From Vesta saturnalis (lineage: Eukaryota; Arthropoda; Insecta; Coleoptera; Lampyridae), in contig JARFJB010000821.1 of the NCBI GenBank assembly GCA_036346205.1, positions 7,190,722-7,254,721 of the forward strand: DNA of 64,000 nt, in the 5' to 3' direction. The translations under genes were made by a program, and so were the position numbers. Of this stretch, positions 34,411 through 45,840 are shown piece by piece; the first letter of the stretch is position 1; each line of letters opens with the position of its first letter. The notes under the pieces were generated by a model. The model saw only the letters and a list, made by a program, of their open reading frames with translations. It was not told the DNA's origin and ran no database searches.

Positions 34411-34829
34411 TTCATTGTACTAGAAAGAAAAGTTGTTTGTGTACCTTCGGCCAATGCGTGTAACAAAAACAACAATGAAAACATATTGTGTAGTATGAGT
34501 TTGATTACTTAGCTGTAAACATTGCTTTTTGGTAACAATATAAATTTATAAAAAACATTCAATTTTGAGGTTATCTCGGATCTTATACTTTTAGTGACAA
34601 TTTGTTGCAAACGTTTAAAAGAATTCAACGAAAATTATACTGTAATTACCTACAACACAGCCTGGATTTCAATAAAAATTTCAAATATTTTTGTATTTTG
34701 AACACAAAAATCAGAGCACCACGCTGTATAGAAACCCGTTTTGTTCATTGGTGCCCAAATCTTTTACCTATCCAAACGCTAATCGACCTAAAGTAATCAA
34801 AATATAAATGGTCCTATAAAGGGTTAAAG

Positions 34830-35310
34830 TTGATCGTTGTTCAGATATCGAAAAAAATTAGAACATAATCGATATGTTTAAGGTCTATACATCAGTACCT
34901 TTATATACTTGAAATATACAGCTGTTCCAAAATATTTGATAAAGACAAAATATGCCCCAAATAAACCCTCCTCTTCACCACAGGATTTCCCCTAAAATCT
35001 AATCAGCTCCAGGATAAAGGAAATTACGCTCAAATACGAACGTAAGTACGTGATAGTTCTTGAGTTATAGTGGATACTAGTACGCACGCACGCACGCACG
35101 CACGCACTCACACACACGCACACACACACACACACACACGCGCACAAACGTGCACGAACGCATGCAGGCACGCATTCACTTACGGACGGCATGCCCGAGC
35201 GCACGTACGCACACACATATTATGCTCTCAAACGTCGTAAAATGTGTCGATGTAGGGATAGCGAAAAAATTTCTATACCTACATATCTATTTGTAGGTTG
35301 GAAGGTAAAA
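34830..35310 (-). repeat. Microsatellite-bearing repeat, copy 2
   Basis: The segment 34900-35080 is the inverted counterpart of 23530-23640, followed by an alternating CA/CG tract at 35082-35215. Then comes a palindromic ACCTACATA..TTTGTAGGT terminus at 35279-35297, which is also found at 6130-6155. No coding content. Confidence 0.65.
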
Positions 35311-35569
35311 ATAATAAAATTTGCAAGGGCAGTGTTTTCGTATACTAAAATATTAATCTTTTCCAGAATGAAATCGTTCTATTAACTATTGTCTTCAATA
35401 CAACACCGTCCATGAAAAGTGATAGCTTTACTAATGCAAATGTGACTGTTTATATCGTAATTTAGGTCATTTTAAATTATTATTTCTTCTTTGGTAACGT
35501 TGCACTGTTGCGAATTTGCAGATCTGAAGTGTAAAAAATATTAAAATGTAAACCTTGACCAGTATTACA

Positions 35570-35690
35570 CATATTAAAATACTTATCTTTTTGGGATTTT
35601 ATATGGTGTATTTGTACATTTAAGTTATAAAATCTAAAAGTATCGATCACGCTTACAGTTATCTTCGTCATTAGTAATATTATCTTTCAA
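35570..35690 (-). mobile_element. PLE terminal fragment (minus)
   Basis: Contains the block AAAATACTTATCTTTTTGGGATTTT and a following ribozyme-like core, in the same order as 55275-55369. Related fragments lie at 47690-47765 (inverted) and 49000-49060. Confidence 0.65.
35641..35672 (-). ncRNA. Degenerate hammerhead-ribozyme-like core
   Basis: Read on the minus strand: TGACGAA, stem GATAAC, loop, a mutated closing strand, then GATAC where GAAAC is expected. Both the stem and the GAAA box carry substitutions compared with 55337-55369, so it is probably inactive. Confidence 0.4.
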
Positions 35691-35734
35691 AATTATTAAC
35701 GATGTTGAAACAATTTTGGAAGATAATATTACTA

Positions 35735-35771
35735 TCGACGAAGATAACTGTAAGTGTTATCGAAACGTTTA
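35735..35771 (+). ncRNA. Hammerhead-ribozyme-like core
   Basis: CGACGAA, then a perfect 6-bp stem GATAAC/GTTATC with a 7-nt loop, then GAAACGTTT. The conserved CUGANGA is TCGACGA here, so the first part of the core is mutated. It lies head to head with the minus-strand core at 35641-35672. It fits the ribozyme found in terminal repeats of Penelope-like elements. Confidence 0.5.
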
Positions 35772-35789
35772 GATTGTGTAGATCAGTAT

Positions 35790-36584
35790 GTTAATATGTA
35801 GAAAATATTAACTAATATTTGAAATAATATGTTCCTCTAACCCCTTGGAGAATGAGTGTTGCGGTCGGTCTTCCCTCACCAAACGTTGAATTTGAAAATC
35901 TTGAACCCCAACCAAACATATGTAATTACGACCCAGATTATCCTTGGTGAATTTTAACTTGCTAAAATCGATATCGAATCTTTTCGTATCGACTTTATAT
36001 TTTTCTTTAAGTACTGTTCTTAAAATTTATTTGTGGATTAAATATTTAAGGATTGTTACTTAATGTTTACTCGTTACTTATTTCACTAAAATAATTTGTC
36101 TAAATTTTCTGTGCATACTGTATTTACCATTTATTTTATAAAAGTTTTAAATAAACCTACTAGTGCCATCTATGTGATGAGATTGTGAAGATTTGATTTT
36201 GGCAACAATGATTTTGATAAGAAGATTGAATTGAAAATTTTCTTCCTGAATCGTTCTTTTTCGAGTGGCCATTTTTGTGGAGTACAAGCATTTTTAGAAA
36301 ATTTTTCTTTTCGTTGTTTCTTCGATGTTTAACATCATCTTTATAGGAGAATTTTAACGTAAAATATTTCTTTACCTTGTGAAGTAATTATTTCGGTGAA
36401 GTTATATAATCGCTATGGATTGCGGATATAGATAAATGCTACTTGCACAAAAAGGGATAAGATAGCTCGACTTATTCAACCTCGTTGTAATTACGCCCTC
36501 TCTTTCAGGACTGAAATACAATAATACCGCTCTTCTCAAAAATTAAAATTTAACCAGATCGTGTTAAACCATCACCTAGAGCTC
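35790..36584. other. No gene supported
   Basis: AT-rich, presumably including PLE-derived sequence at its left edge. No open frame with coding character. Confidence 0.5.
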
Positions 36585-38345
36585 GTCTTCGATCTAAAGA
36601 GGTAAACAACGTTATATGAATAAATTTCTATTATATATCTTACCTTATTTTTAGCTCCTTTGGGTATTCTTAGAGCTCCTTTGAGTATTCTTTGAATCTC
36701 CGTTACGTATCTTGTGAATATACGCCGTGTGTCCTTCGTTTCGCTTTTAATTTCACTGCGATTGCCTCCTCGCTTGGACTACTTGCATATAGCTGGTAGC
36801 TGTGCTTCAATTACTTTTGTCTCGTTACCGTTAATGTTACATTTGTATGGAAATAATTGTATGCTGTGTAGAAGCTCACGCTTTACTCTCCCTACTCGGT
36901 TTATCTTGCTGCTGACTACGTGGATATCCATCTTAACCAGAACCAGTTCAAGTAACTGCAGGATCTAAAGTAAAACACCTCGACAAACCAGGTCAGACCG
37001 TTATATTCTTGCATGCGATCATAATATACGAACCCTGAATCGTAAGATAAATTTGTCTGTATCATGCTTCACTTTCCGTAGGATTGCTACAACACCTACA
37101 AACTAACAGTGTGTGTCAATTAATCAAATCGATAAAGTTTTAATATAATAAATACCTCCTTGTGAAAGCTGTCGTCAGCAGTTTTCATTGATTCACTTGA
37201 TGATTATACTGTATAAATTAATATTAGGTCACTCAATATCTATACACATACTTATGCAAATTGGAGGTAACGCTGATAATTTTGTGGAGTTGAAATGTTA
37301 TAGCTTACTGGCCTATTTATGCCATCAAATAAATAAACGGTTTACGTTCATCTTAGACGTACATTTTACAATCTGAGCAAGCGTTATCTAAATCGCTCCT
37401 GTTCAGTACGCAGTTGCATAAACGAAATTAATTTATTATACCGGGTGTATTTGTTTGTCATATTCATGTTATTACGTCACACGTTTAACGCGAAATTTTG
37501 TGCTCTTAAAATTCTGTTTTCTATCTTTAAGTACAAGTTTTTGTGTTACTGGGGATAAGAATGTTCATTTCATATGCGCTCCCATTTTAATTATGTGCAT
37601 AAGTTCACTTTGGAGTAATTTGGGTGAACTGAACAGGTTTCTTCAAAATTATAGGTATTTGGAAGTTTCATTATTATAGGGGAATCCATTTTGTACATAT
37701 TTGTGTAAAACAAAGACAAGCTTGATTTGGAACATTTCGGAAATTACAAATTTTGTTGGTTACATGTAAATTTTTCCTTTTCAGGTCATTGAAAGGTCTT
37801 TCAACAAACCAGAGGGGGGATATTAATTTCGTTTCAAAATTTAAGCAATTTTACCTTTTTTTTCTTCTCAGTTAATATAGCGCGACTTGCCCTCGTCTGT
37901 TTAATTCTTGATACCTTTTGTTTATATACGAAATTTTTATATTTTCATTTTGGGGAAAATTAATTAATAAATAGATTAGTATAACAGATAAAATATCCAG
38001 TACAGTTCTTTTGGGGAAATTTCCCCAATTTATGTAATTCTGTGTTTGAGTTTGCAATAAATTACGAGTATTGTGGAAATTGTTATTTATTTTTTTGTCC
38101 TTTTTGTTGCTCTCATCAGTTTCAAGCTTCACAGGATGTCTATTACGAAATTTTAATTTACCTTTTTTTTCTTTGAAGCTTGTGGCGCCTTTTTCTTACC
38201 CGTTCTCCTTATCTTTCTGACTACAACTTCTGTTTCTGCTTTCTAACTAACCTAACCATCTACTTACTCTTTATCAACGCTTCAAAACACCCACGCTATC
38301 CAAGTGCTCTGCGGTCACTCGACCGTTTGACTGAGTTACTAGCCG
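36585..38345. repeat. Dispersed noncoding repeat, copy B
   Basis: Direct-orientation relative of 1228-2780, with the same anchor blocks from TCTAAAGAGGTAA (36593) to AAGTGCTCTGCGGTCACT (38302). It is about 200 bp longer because of indels. Frames at 36714-36968 and 37455-37679 lack coding character. Confidence 0.75.
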
Positions 38346-39029
38346 AGCTCACTCAATCATTTATATTTATGTGACGTGGTAGGTTAGATACGTGACACAA
38401 TGCTAAACCACAATGGCTTCCAGAGACTAGCACTAGGTGTCCTTAGAGGAGGCCGACTTGAGGACTCTATTTGAAGTCAAAAGTATATTAAAAAAGTATG
38501 ATTGTCGAGTATTAAAATTTCCTGCATTAAAATTCTCATTTTCTCGGGAAAAATTGTTTATATTAACTGGCTATTCATTACGTCGCTCATTAAATTTTTT
38601 TCTATTAAAGTGAATGGTACTGCAGAACGGCGATTTCCCACAGTTATTTGTACCATTAGACCAGAAACGATAGTTTTGCGAGTATGAGCAGTGTTGCGAG
38701 CAACCGCGAAATAGTTTCTAGACACGTGACACAAATATTTTGCGCTGACGATATTAGTCATTCAAAATATTTTTGAAAATTTATTTCGTATTTTAAGTAA
38801 TGTTGGAAGCACTAAAAAACAAGGTGTCAAACGGCTCTAATATGTATAATAGCTCTCAGTAAATGTTCTTTCTACGAGAAATCAGTAGATCAAACTAAAA
38901 ATTTTAACGTTCTATGGGCCTAGGTCGAAAACAATGCGTTTCTAGACGATTGTGAGTATTGGACTGTACTGGATTGTAACCTATGTATAGGCTTTCCACA
39001 AACAGGTTGTGTTTAATCAGTTTTTTTTA
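38346..39029. other. No recognisable feature
   Basis: Overlapping short frames on both strands at 38502-38761 carry no motif. Nothing else is supported. Confidence 0.5.
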
Positions 39030-39779
39030 TTGTTTTCGTTTATTAATAATTTCACAATTTACATTGTGCTGTGTATCTAAATTAATAGTTTGACCTACAA
39101 ACTCTCGTTGCAACGTTTCGTAATCTATCACCAGTTTGAATAGTTCATTAATCGAATGAAATTCGATTCCTTTTGTAGGTAATTTATAATACAATAGTAC
39201 ATTTTTATATAATCAAAATAATTGTTGAATTCTATGAATGTTTCTCTGGCAGCGGATAAGACTGTAAATCTGTGATATAATCGCTAACGTTTTTGGATAC
39301 TAATTGCTTTCCTTTACTGATCTTTTGGATGATAAAAATTTTGAAGAGGTAAAGTGTTGATTTTAGTGCTTTCCTGTTTTTTTTTGGAGGAATTTTACGC
39401 TTTAAGCGGATTGTAATAAATGTGCCGTGCATGGTATTTTGCATTTAGAAAAGCTTGTGTCGGATTATTGTCATTCACCCCATTGTACCCACAGCATGTT
39501 TAAAAATAAACAATAAATTGCTGTAAATAAAGTTGCTAATGTATTTTGTGTATATAACAAGGAACCTCTTGTAAATAAGTTACTGATCTGTGTGCATAAA
39601 ACCAGATCGACAGTTAGTAAAAAGACGCCTGGATTAGATTTAGACATTTCCCTTATCATTTGCGAGTTTAAATTAAAAGAACTAGTTAGTGTGCCTGACG
39701 TCACTAAGAGTTTTCGTTCACTGAGTTGGTACGTGTTTGCATAAAAAGTTGAAGATTCAATTGCTATTTTCCGTATCAA
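39030..39779 (-). pseudogene. Unrecognised broken coding region
   Basis: Several minus-strand frames look coding and line up. The stretch 39779-39471 includes RKIAIESSTFYANTYQLSE and GVFLLTVDLVLCTQISNLFT. The stretch 39444-39232 includes RLKRKIPPKKNRKALKSTLY and NVSDYITDLQSYPLPEKHS. The stretch 39220-39030 includes GIEFHSINELFKLVIDYETL and LQREFVGQTINLDTQHN before the stop. They are joined by frameshifts and a TGA. The Lys-rich middle and hydrophobic repeats do not match any family I know. It could be a dead host gene or an unlisted element. Confidence 0.35.
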
Positions 39780-40032
39780 CTAAAAGGGGCCAATCGTACG
39801 AGAATTGCATTCTGTCGCTGTGAGCTGGGATAGAAAAGGTTATACGTAAACACAGTGCAAATTTACGCTAACTACTTTTCTGTGTTTTTTGTTATTTCTT
39901 TAAAAATTGTAGACCAGTATTTTAAGTACACAGATGAACACGCTTTCTTTTGTTGTATGATGCCGTATAGACCAGCGGATACCAGTACCGAAGCGTATTC
40001 ACCCTGTGTTTTATGATCTGCATGCTGTTGTG

Positions 40033-40042
40033 TATTATTGTT

Positions 40043-40113
<71 letters not shown>

Positions 40114-40133
40114 TATTAATACTTTTATTATTA

Positions 40134-40183
<50 letters not shown>

Positions 40184-40191
40184 ATTATTAC

Positions 40192-40227
<36 letters not shown>

Positions 40228-40243
40228 TAAATTTGTCGAATAC
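40033..40243. repeat. (ATT)n microsatellite
   Basis: About 210 bp of TTA/ATT trinucleotides with occasional C substitutions. It creates poly-Ile frames on both strands, which are artefacts. The flanks 39780-40032 and 40244-40659 show nothing else. Confidence 0.97.
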
Positions 40244-40659
40244 ATATTTTCTACATGTTCAATCTGAATCTTTTAACGTTGAGTACTTAATGAGAGATTT
40301 CACTGTTGGTTTTTTTGCTATATTTTTGTATTAACATTAAGATTTTGGAAAACAGAATTTTATTGATAAAATTTACGAGCAAATAAGATTGATGACCTTT
40401 ACAATTGGTCTTGCAACACGATATTTTGTTTTGTGTGCGAATATTTTGAACCTTTAGAAAAACCATTGGTCCAGAAGCATTTTTTGCTGATTTACCCGGT
40501 TACCCTACGAAAGGTAAGAAGGTTCTTGTTTGTTTTGGACATTGCAGTGGAGTACTAGCGTTTATTTGTGTGCTAATTAAACCCATATTATTGATTTTAA
40601 ATAAGCTGGTGCACTTTGATTTATGACTCCTTGATTCGAATTATGTTATTCTATGCATC

Positions 40660-40945
40660 CTACATGCAAACGATCCCGTACCCACCCCAGACCACTGAAA
40701 TATAGGCACTCGCCTCCTTATCTGTTACAGCAGTTTCTACTGCCATTTTCACCCGTAACAACAGTAGAGCTTCATCGATGAGTAATTCCGGTAGCGTTAG
40801 CAGTAAATCATTCACTTGTATATTAAAAACGTCACTCACTTCAAATATTTTTTCAATGTAGGCAATAAGGTCTCCTTCGCTATTGATGGTGGGGTTACAG
40901 TTTTTGACTTGCACCCTTAGTGGTTGTGTATAGACGTAGTTAGAT
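40660..40945 (-). pseudogene. Retrotransposon Gag N-terminal fragment
   Basis: The minus frame of about 95 codons includes GDLIAYIEKIFEVSDVFNI, then NDLLLTLPELLIDEALLLLR. This pattern of an aromatic/acidic helix, then LPELL.DEALL, resembles the start of a Ty3/gypsy-type capsid, where the motif is usually followed by WYR. No further retroelement domains adjoin it, and a GT/GC tract follows directly on the upstream side. It is a different lineage from the Gag at 17.6-18.5 kb. Confidence 0.5.
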
Positions 40946-40950
40946 GGCAC

Positions 40951-41211
40951 AGTAGTGTGTGTGGGTGTGTGGGTGTGTGTGCGTGCGTGCGTACGTGTGT
41001 GTGGATGTGTGGGTGTGTAGGTGTGTGGGTCTGTGGGTGTGTGGGTGTGTGGATGTGTGTGTGGGTGTGTGTGGGTGTGTGTGGGTGTGTGCGTGTGCGT
41101 GTGAGTGCGTGTGCGTGTGCGTGTGCGTGTGCGTGTGCGTGTGCGTGTGTGTGCGTGTGCGTGTGTGTGCGTGTGCGTGTGCGTGTGCGTGTGCGTGTGC
41201 GTGTGTGTGTA
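40951..41211. repeat. (GTGTGG)n-(GTGTGC)n tract
   Basis: Compound alternating tract switching from GTGTGGG-type to GTGTGC-type units; Z-DNA-prone. It generates Cys/Val-rich frames. Confidence 0.96.
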
Positions 41212-41385
41212 TGTTAGCTTTAGAGTAGTAATCTAGTTAAGTTTAATGCTAAAAATCAGTGTTGCCGTGTGCCCCCCAAAAAAACACCGATCATTTCCTT
41301 TTGTAAGTATGAATAGCTCAGATCTTATATTTTCAGGCTCTATTACTATGTTGGAAATGACTATCTTCAAATCTACCATGGGTTG

Positions 41386-41390
<5 letters not shown>

Positions 41391-41440
<50 letters not shown>
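41391..41440. repeat. (TA)n microsatellite
   Basis: About 50 bp of TA, lying some 150 bp beyond the 3' end of a PLE fragment. Confidence 0.97.
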
Positions 41441-41442
<2 letters not shown>

Positions 41443-41589
41443 TTATTGCACAAGTGTATTGCGCTTATGCTCTTTGCGCATTATTGGAATCCATATGGGT
41501 TTTCTTTCCACACTAGCTTGGCTTATTGGATTTTCTGCTAACGCGATGTATGTGGCTTCTTTGAGTTTCCGGCGAATTGTATTCTCGTT

Positions 41590-42215
41590 CTTTGCCATTA
41601 TCGCATGTTATCCCATTGGATGGGGTGGTCTTCGTTTCAGACATGTTCAACGATTTTTGATTTTTCTGTTTCGCCCTTGCGGACGTTGTTCCTATGTTCC
41701 TGTGTTCTCACTTTGTGTGGTCCACTGCTCTCTCCCATGTATGCTCTGCCGCATTCGAATGGTAGGTTGTATACACAATTCTTGGAGTTCTGATCTTCAT
41801 TGTGTGGTTTTGTTTTGGTTAGTATTCCCCTGAGCGTTCTGGTCGATTTGAATGCAGTGCGTATCTTGTAGTTGCTGATAATCCTTCGTATTTTGTTTGA
41901 GGTGCCTTGTATGTATGGTATTATCGCTGTATATTTAGGTTCTTCTTTTCCGTTTACCTTTTCCCTGTTTAGGTTAGGTGTTAGATCGGGATAGCCATTT
42001 TCTTTCAGTGTTTTGGCGATATTTTCTTTTTCTCTGTTCAGGTCTTCTTGTTTTGAGCATATTGTTTTCACTGTATCGTACAAGCATTTTACCACGCCTA
42101 ACTTCAAGTTTTTGTAGGGATTGGAGTTGTAGTATAGGTACCTCCTCGTGTGGGTGGGTGTAAACACTTGTGAAATTGTTGTCATTCCTGTGCACAAGTT
42201 ACAAAACACTTATAA
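41590..42215 (-). pseudogene. Penelope-like element C-terminal region
   Basis: The minus frame at 42209-41637 begins with VFTPTHTRRYLYYNSNPYKN, the thumb-region pattern of Penelope-like RTs. It continues through IIPYIQGTSNKIRRIISNYK and TAFKSTRTLRGIL to CVYNLPFECGRAYMGESSG, the GIY-YIG nuclease core, with RTQEHR and VEHV...HPIQW downstream. The usual YIGET is YMGES here. The catalytic RT palm is absent, so the copy is 5'-truncated. It continues past 41637 with stops. It is clearly distinct from the PLE pieces at 20-27 kb, which have a C..C spacing of two. Confidence 0.85.
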
Positions 42216-44252
42216 TACAGAGCGTATGAAATGCTTCACATTTTTTTCATGTTTCGATTTAATTTTGCATTTTTATTTCATAAATCTGGAATTCTTACAT
42301 ATTGTTTTTTCATTCAAGGCTAACATTATTATGGGAAAATTAACATCAAGTGAAGTCTGAATCCCACACCTTTTACGATGTAAGGTATTGAAGAAAACTT
42401 GCTGTAGCAGGTTTGTTAATGATTCACTTCATATACTTTGGCAAAAAAGGTGTATAATGTATTCAGGTGCAGCTCCTTACATGATCAAAGCAGCATGCGC
42501 GTTACATATATTTCCCCCATTAATGATACATTTTACATATTAAGCGCATGTGTTACGTAAGGTGGCAAAACAAATACGGTTCAATTGGTAGAATTTGAGA
42601 AAGTTATTAGTCAGGTTAAATAGGTTCTCCTAAAAGCTCTTTTAAGAATTCAGTATTACACAACCACGTGAGACTTATCGCTGCCACCACAGCCGATAGG
42701 AAATCTGATTAAACACCGCTTTATTTTATGCAGAAAATATATCCATCATTAAAGAAATAATAGATTCTTCTGATACTTTCTTCTTCATACGTACAATTAG
42801 CTCAGCAATCAATGGTTACGTCTTTATTAAAGCGCATTTTGGTAAACAATTGGAAATTATAAAAAAAAAATAGAAAGCAGTAGTATTTCTTTACATGGTC
42901 AAGTGGTAGAATATATTTGCGAAGAACTATTCTTGGTTCCTGGCCCTTTCGGTCTAATAATGACTGAAAAAATAAAAGATCTTTTAAAAATAATCATACT
43001 CTATATTCCTGAAAGTGTGCCACGTATTAGAAGGAATTGTAAAGAGAGCAATTTCGATAAAACTCAGACTAATTTCTAACTAAACATTTTCACTTATGTG
43101 ACGTAGAACATAATTTTTTTGTATAAACATATTTTAAAAGATAAACGTCAAAAGTAACTTCCAGAGAACATCTCTGGTGATTTACTGTAACAGATAACTG
43201 GGTTTTTCTGCATATGATGGAGTACCTTGATGCATATTTAATGACATACTCGTATTCATATTCTTCCAAAAGGTGTAACAATCCTTTTGTAAAACCACCT
43301 CACTATTACTTATTTTAATAGAATAAATTCTATGAACAACTAAATTATGAAGCAATGGTGCGCCCTCTTATTACGGCAGTGGCTAATTACTTAGTTTTTA
43401 TAAGTGGTATTCATAAAATCGTTCAGCCTTTTCAAGCAATTGTGGTCCTGGACAAGGTAAGGTTATCCCACTGTCCCAAAGCACTCTGGAACATTTAGAA
43501 TGATGGGTAGGGGATGTTGAATTGCCAAGAGACGCCTTTGAACGGCCAATTTAATTTTTTCCATATCATAAGTGAGTATTCCTGTAAAGATGGCCCTAGG
43601 CGTGTTACGGGAGAAACTGTCAGTAGAATCTGATGTAACAGATAATGGAAAGGGGGTTCCGGTATCTCAGTGGTTAGAAGTGAGTGTGATACTAGTTTGC
43701 TTTAGGTTAATTCATAAAACATGTCACAATGAGGAAAAGTTATGAATTAAAGGGCGCCAGTTTGTTCATAATCGAAAATATTGGGACCTAAGCACATAAA
43801 TGCGAGTATTCCACAATAAAGTCCAGAACAAAAAGCTCGGTCAGATGCTTTCTGTAAAAGCTTTAAAATATTTGTACGTAATCAAAATAAAAGGATGTGC
43901 TAAAAAACCAGCTGATCGGTCACTAAGCTTATTTACTTTAATTCTATTTTACGTTAATTCTTATCAGTAAAATTCTATATCTTAAAAAAACTTGCAAAAC
44001 AATCCAACAATGGAATCTCTCATAAATTGTTAACATTAAAAGCTTTCCTCAAAATCATAAGCAGCAATATTGAAATCGCCGTCACGGTAAGATCGCGTAA
44101 CTCAAAATTTACTATTAAAATAATTAGCAACAAGAACATAATGGAAACTATTTTATCTTCTAAATTTATCTGAATCGCAAATAATGTTAATACTGTGAGA
44201 TCACATGTAACCATACATACAATAACGAAATAATACGCTGAAGGCTCGTTAA

Positions 44253-44257
<5 letters not shown>
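42216..44257. other. Long interval without gene
   Basis: About 2 kb of AT-rich DNA. A stretch at about 43655-43690 (TATCTCAGTGGTTAGAA) resembles a tRNA A-box, but no acceptor stem or proper B-box accompanies it. No coding stretch was seen. Confidence 0.5.

Positions 44258-44347
<90 letters not shown>
44258..44347. repeat. (TA)n microsatellite
   Basis: About 90 bp of TA, the longest such tract in the window. Confidence 0.97.
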
Positions 44348-44350
<3 letters not shown>

Positions 44351-45300
44351 CTATAATTAAAAAGTAAACAATCCGGGTCTGTTCAGGGTTATAAAATTAC
44401 TAACAAATAAATTTATTTCCGAAAGGAAGTAAAGCGCGACCTTCCTTACGTAAAATCTGAAATATTAAATGTAACGTCGTGATGAAGCTTGCAAGGCTCG
44501 GAACTCCCAAGATCATCTAACTTTATACTTCAATTTTAATTACCACCTTATCGGTGTAATGATAACGTAGATAACATAAATTTGACAAATTTTCGAGATG
44601 CCAGTATTTGTACACGTAATAATAAAAATAACACACAACATGTAATATTACGACAAATGGTTGAATACACTTCGGTGAAATTATAGCAATCTCCTGAAGA
44701 GCGTCTTTACAGTACTAAACACAGAAGAAAGCGCTTAAACAGGTGCAGAAATACAACTTCATCACTAAAAATAAACACTGAAAGGTCCTTGTTTCGCACG
44801 AAATATTCAGTTTAAGTTTTCTTTCCATCTCACAGCGGCAAGCGCAATTCTCGTACGATTGACCCTACGTTAATTGATCGGAAAATACCAATGAACCTTC
44901 AATATCTTTCTACGGATATGGTCCTGCAGGATTCGGCATCTTTTCTATCGTCAATTTCAATTAACCGACTTTTAATTTATATTTGCAAATGTTAATGGCG
45001 AAACTGGTGATTTAATCACTGCATCGCCTAAATTTATCTACACAAACAGGAATGTATTTACACAACGTTCTTGTCTTTGATATACACAAAATTTACTGTA
45101 GCGATATATTTAGAGCAACCTTTTGTCTATCTCAACAAGCTGTGGGTGCATTTTGATATACTTTCTCTATGCAAAACGAATTTACCAAACAACAGAATAG
45201 TACAATCAGCTTAAGCGAGATTTTATTCTAAAAATCAGGACGGCACTAGGGGGGGGGGGTGACCTTAAAAGGATTAATAAACGTTGAAATTTCCTATCAA
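44348..45300. other. No gene supported
   Basis: AT-rich, ending in a run of ten G at 45249-45260 just before the minisatellite. Confidence 0.5.
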
Positions 45301-45835
45301 AATTTGATTTAGAATCGACCTTGGTGGAAGAGTATCCTACTATACACCCCTAATTGAACCCTCAACAAGTGACCTTGACAAACGAGAAGGTTGATTCTTA
45401 TACCTTGAAATCCTAAGCAGACCTTGAAGCGGGTGGTGTGTACAGTGAGCCCTTTGAAAACCTTGACCGTGTACTTGGACGCAGGTAATGTGATCACCTT
45501 GAAACCTTCGATGTGGACAATCTGTACGAGAGCTTCAATGACCTTGAAAAACAATCTAGTAGCCTTTCTAGTGACTTTTTTCAAATCTAGATACTTCAAT
45601 GACCTTGAAGAATATACTTCGATGCATGAAGCGTATGACCTTGAAGCGGAGGGCGCGTATGTGTATAGATGACCTTGAAGGGAAGCAATGTGATCGATAT
45701 TGACCTTGAAAACCATTGATCTTGATGCGGAGAATCTGTGAGAGAGCTTCAATGGTCTTGACCTTGAAAACCTTGTACTTGGACAATTCGACCTTGAAGC
45801 GGGGAACGCGTACGTGCACAGTGAGTTAAAAGTGG
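45301..45835. repeat. Minisatellite built on CCTTGAA units
   Basis: Nested units such as ACCTTGAAGCGG..GCGTGTA and GAGAGCTTCAATGACCTTGAA recur, with higher-order copies of about 170-230 bp (45480-45550, 45730-45770). The long minus frame (147 codons) and others across it reflect the repeat, giving recurring FKV tripeptides, and are not trusted as genes. Confidence 0.85.
45370..45767 (-). promoter_or_regulatory. Cluster of seven TGACCTTGA motifs
   Basis: Exact TGACCTTGA (reverse complement of TCAAGGTCA) lies at 45370-45378, 45539-45547, 45600-45608, 45636-45644, 45670-45678, 45701-45709 and 45759-45767. Near matches lie at 45424, 45496 and 45789. All are in one orientation. The motif matches the extended monomer site of FTZ-F1/ERR-type nuclear receptors; function is untested. 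Confidence 0.45.
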
Positions 45836-45840
45836 GGTAG

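Larger units (their letters stand above)
32004..34823 (-). mobile_element. Complete piggyBac-type element with TTAA target duplication
   Basis: TTAA flanks both ends (32000-32003 and 34824-34827). The left end begins CCCTTTAACGGAC and the right end, reverse-complemented, begins CCCTTTATAGGAC: a 13-bp terminal inverted repeat with two mismatches. About 130 bp inside the left end lies a perfect 22-bp palindrome (half-site GGTGGTCCCTA, 32134-32155), a likely subterminal transposase site. The 2,820-bp interior holds one minus-strand transposase relic (32234-34410). Confidence 0.92.

Noticed and set aside
1228..38345. The paired 1.55-kb repeats as two LTRs of one giant element
   Set aside because: They are 35 kb apart, enclose unrelated nested elements and are too diverged from each other for a recent LTR pair.
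39922..40267. Poly-isoleucine frames on both strands
   Set aside because: Translation of an (ATT)n repeat.
41246..41833. 195-codon plus-strand frame
   Set aside because: Runs through a (TA)n tract (poly Tyr-Ile) and is antisense to the clearly recognisable PLE nuclease region.
43653..43720. Possible tRNA gene or SINE head (TATCTCAGTGGTTAGAA)
   Set aside because: An A-box-like match only; no acceptor stem pairing and only a poor B-box (GGTTAATTC).
45309..45819. 147-codon minus-strand frame with recurring FKV
   Set aside because: Reflects the CCTTGAA minisatellite; no independent coding support.
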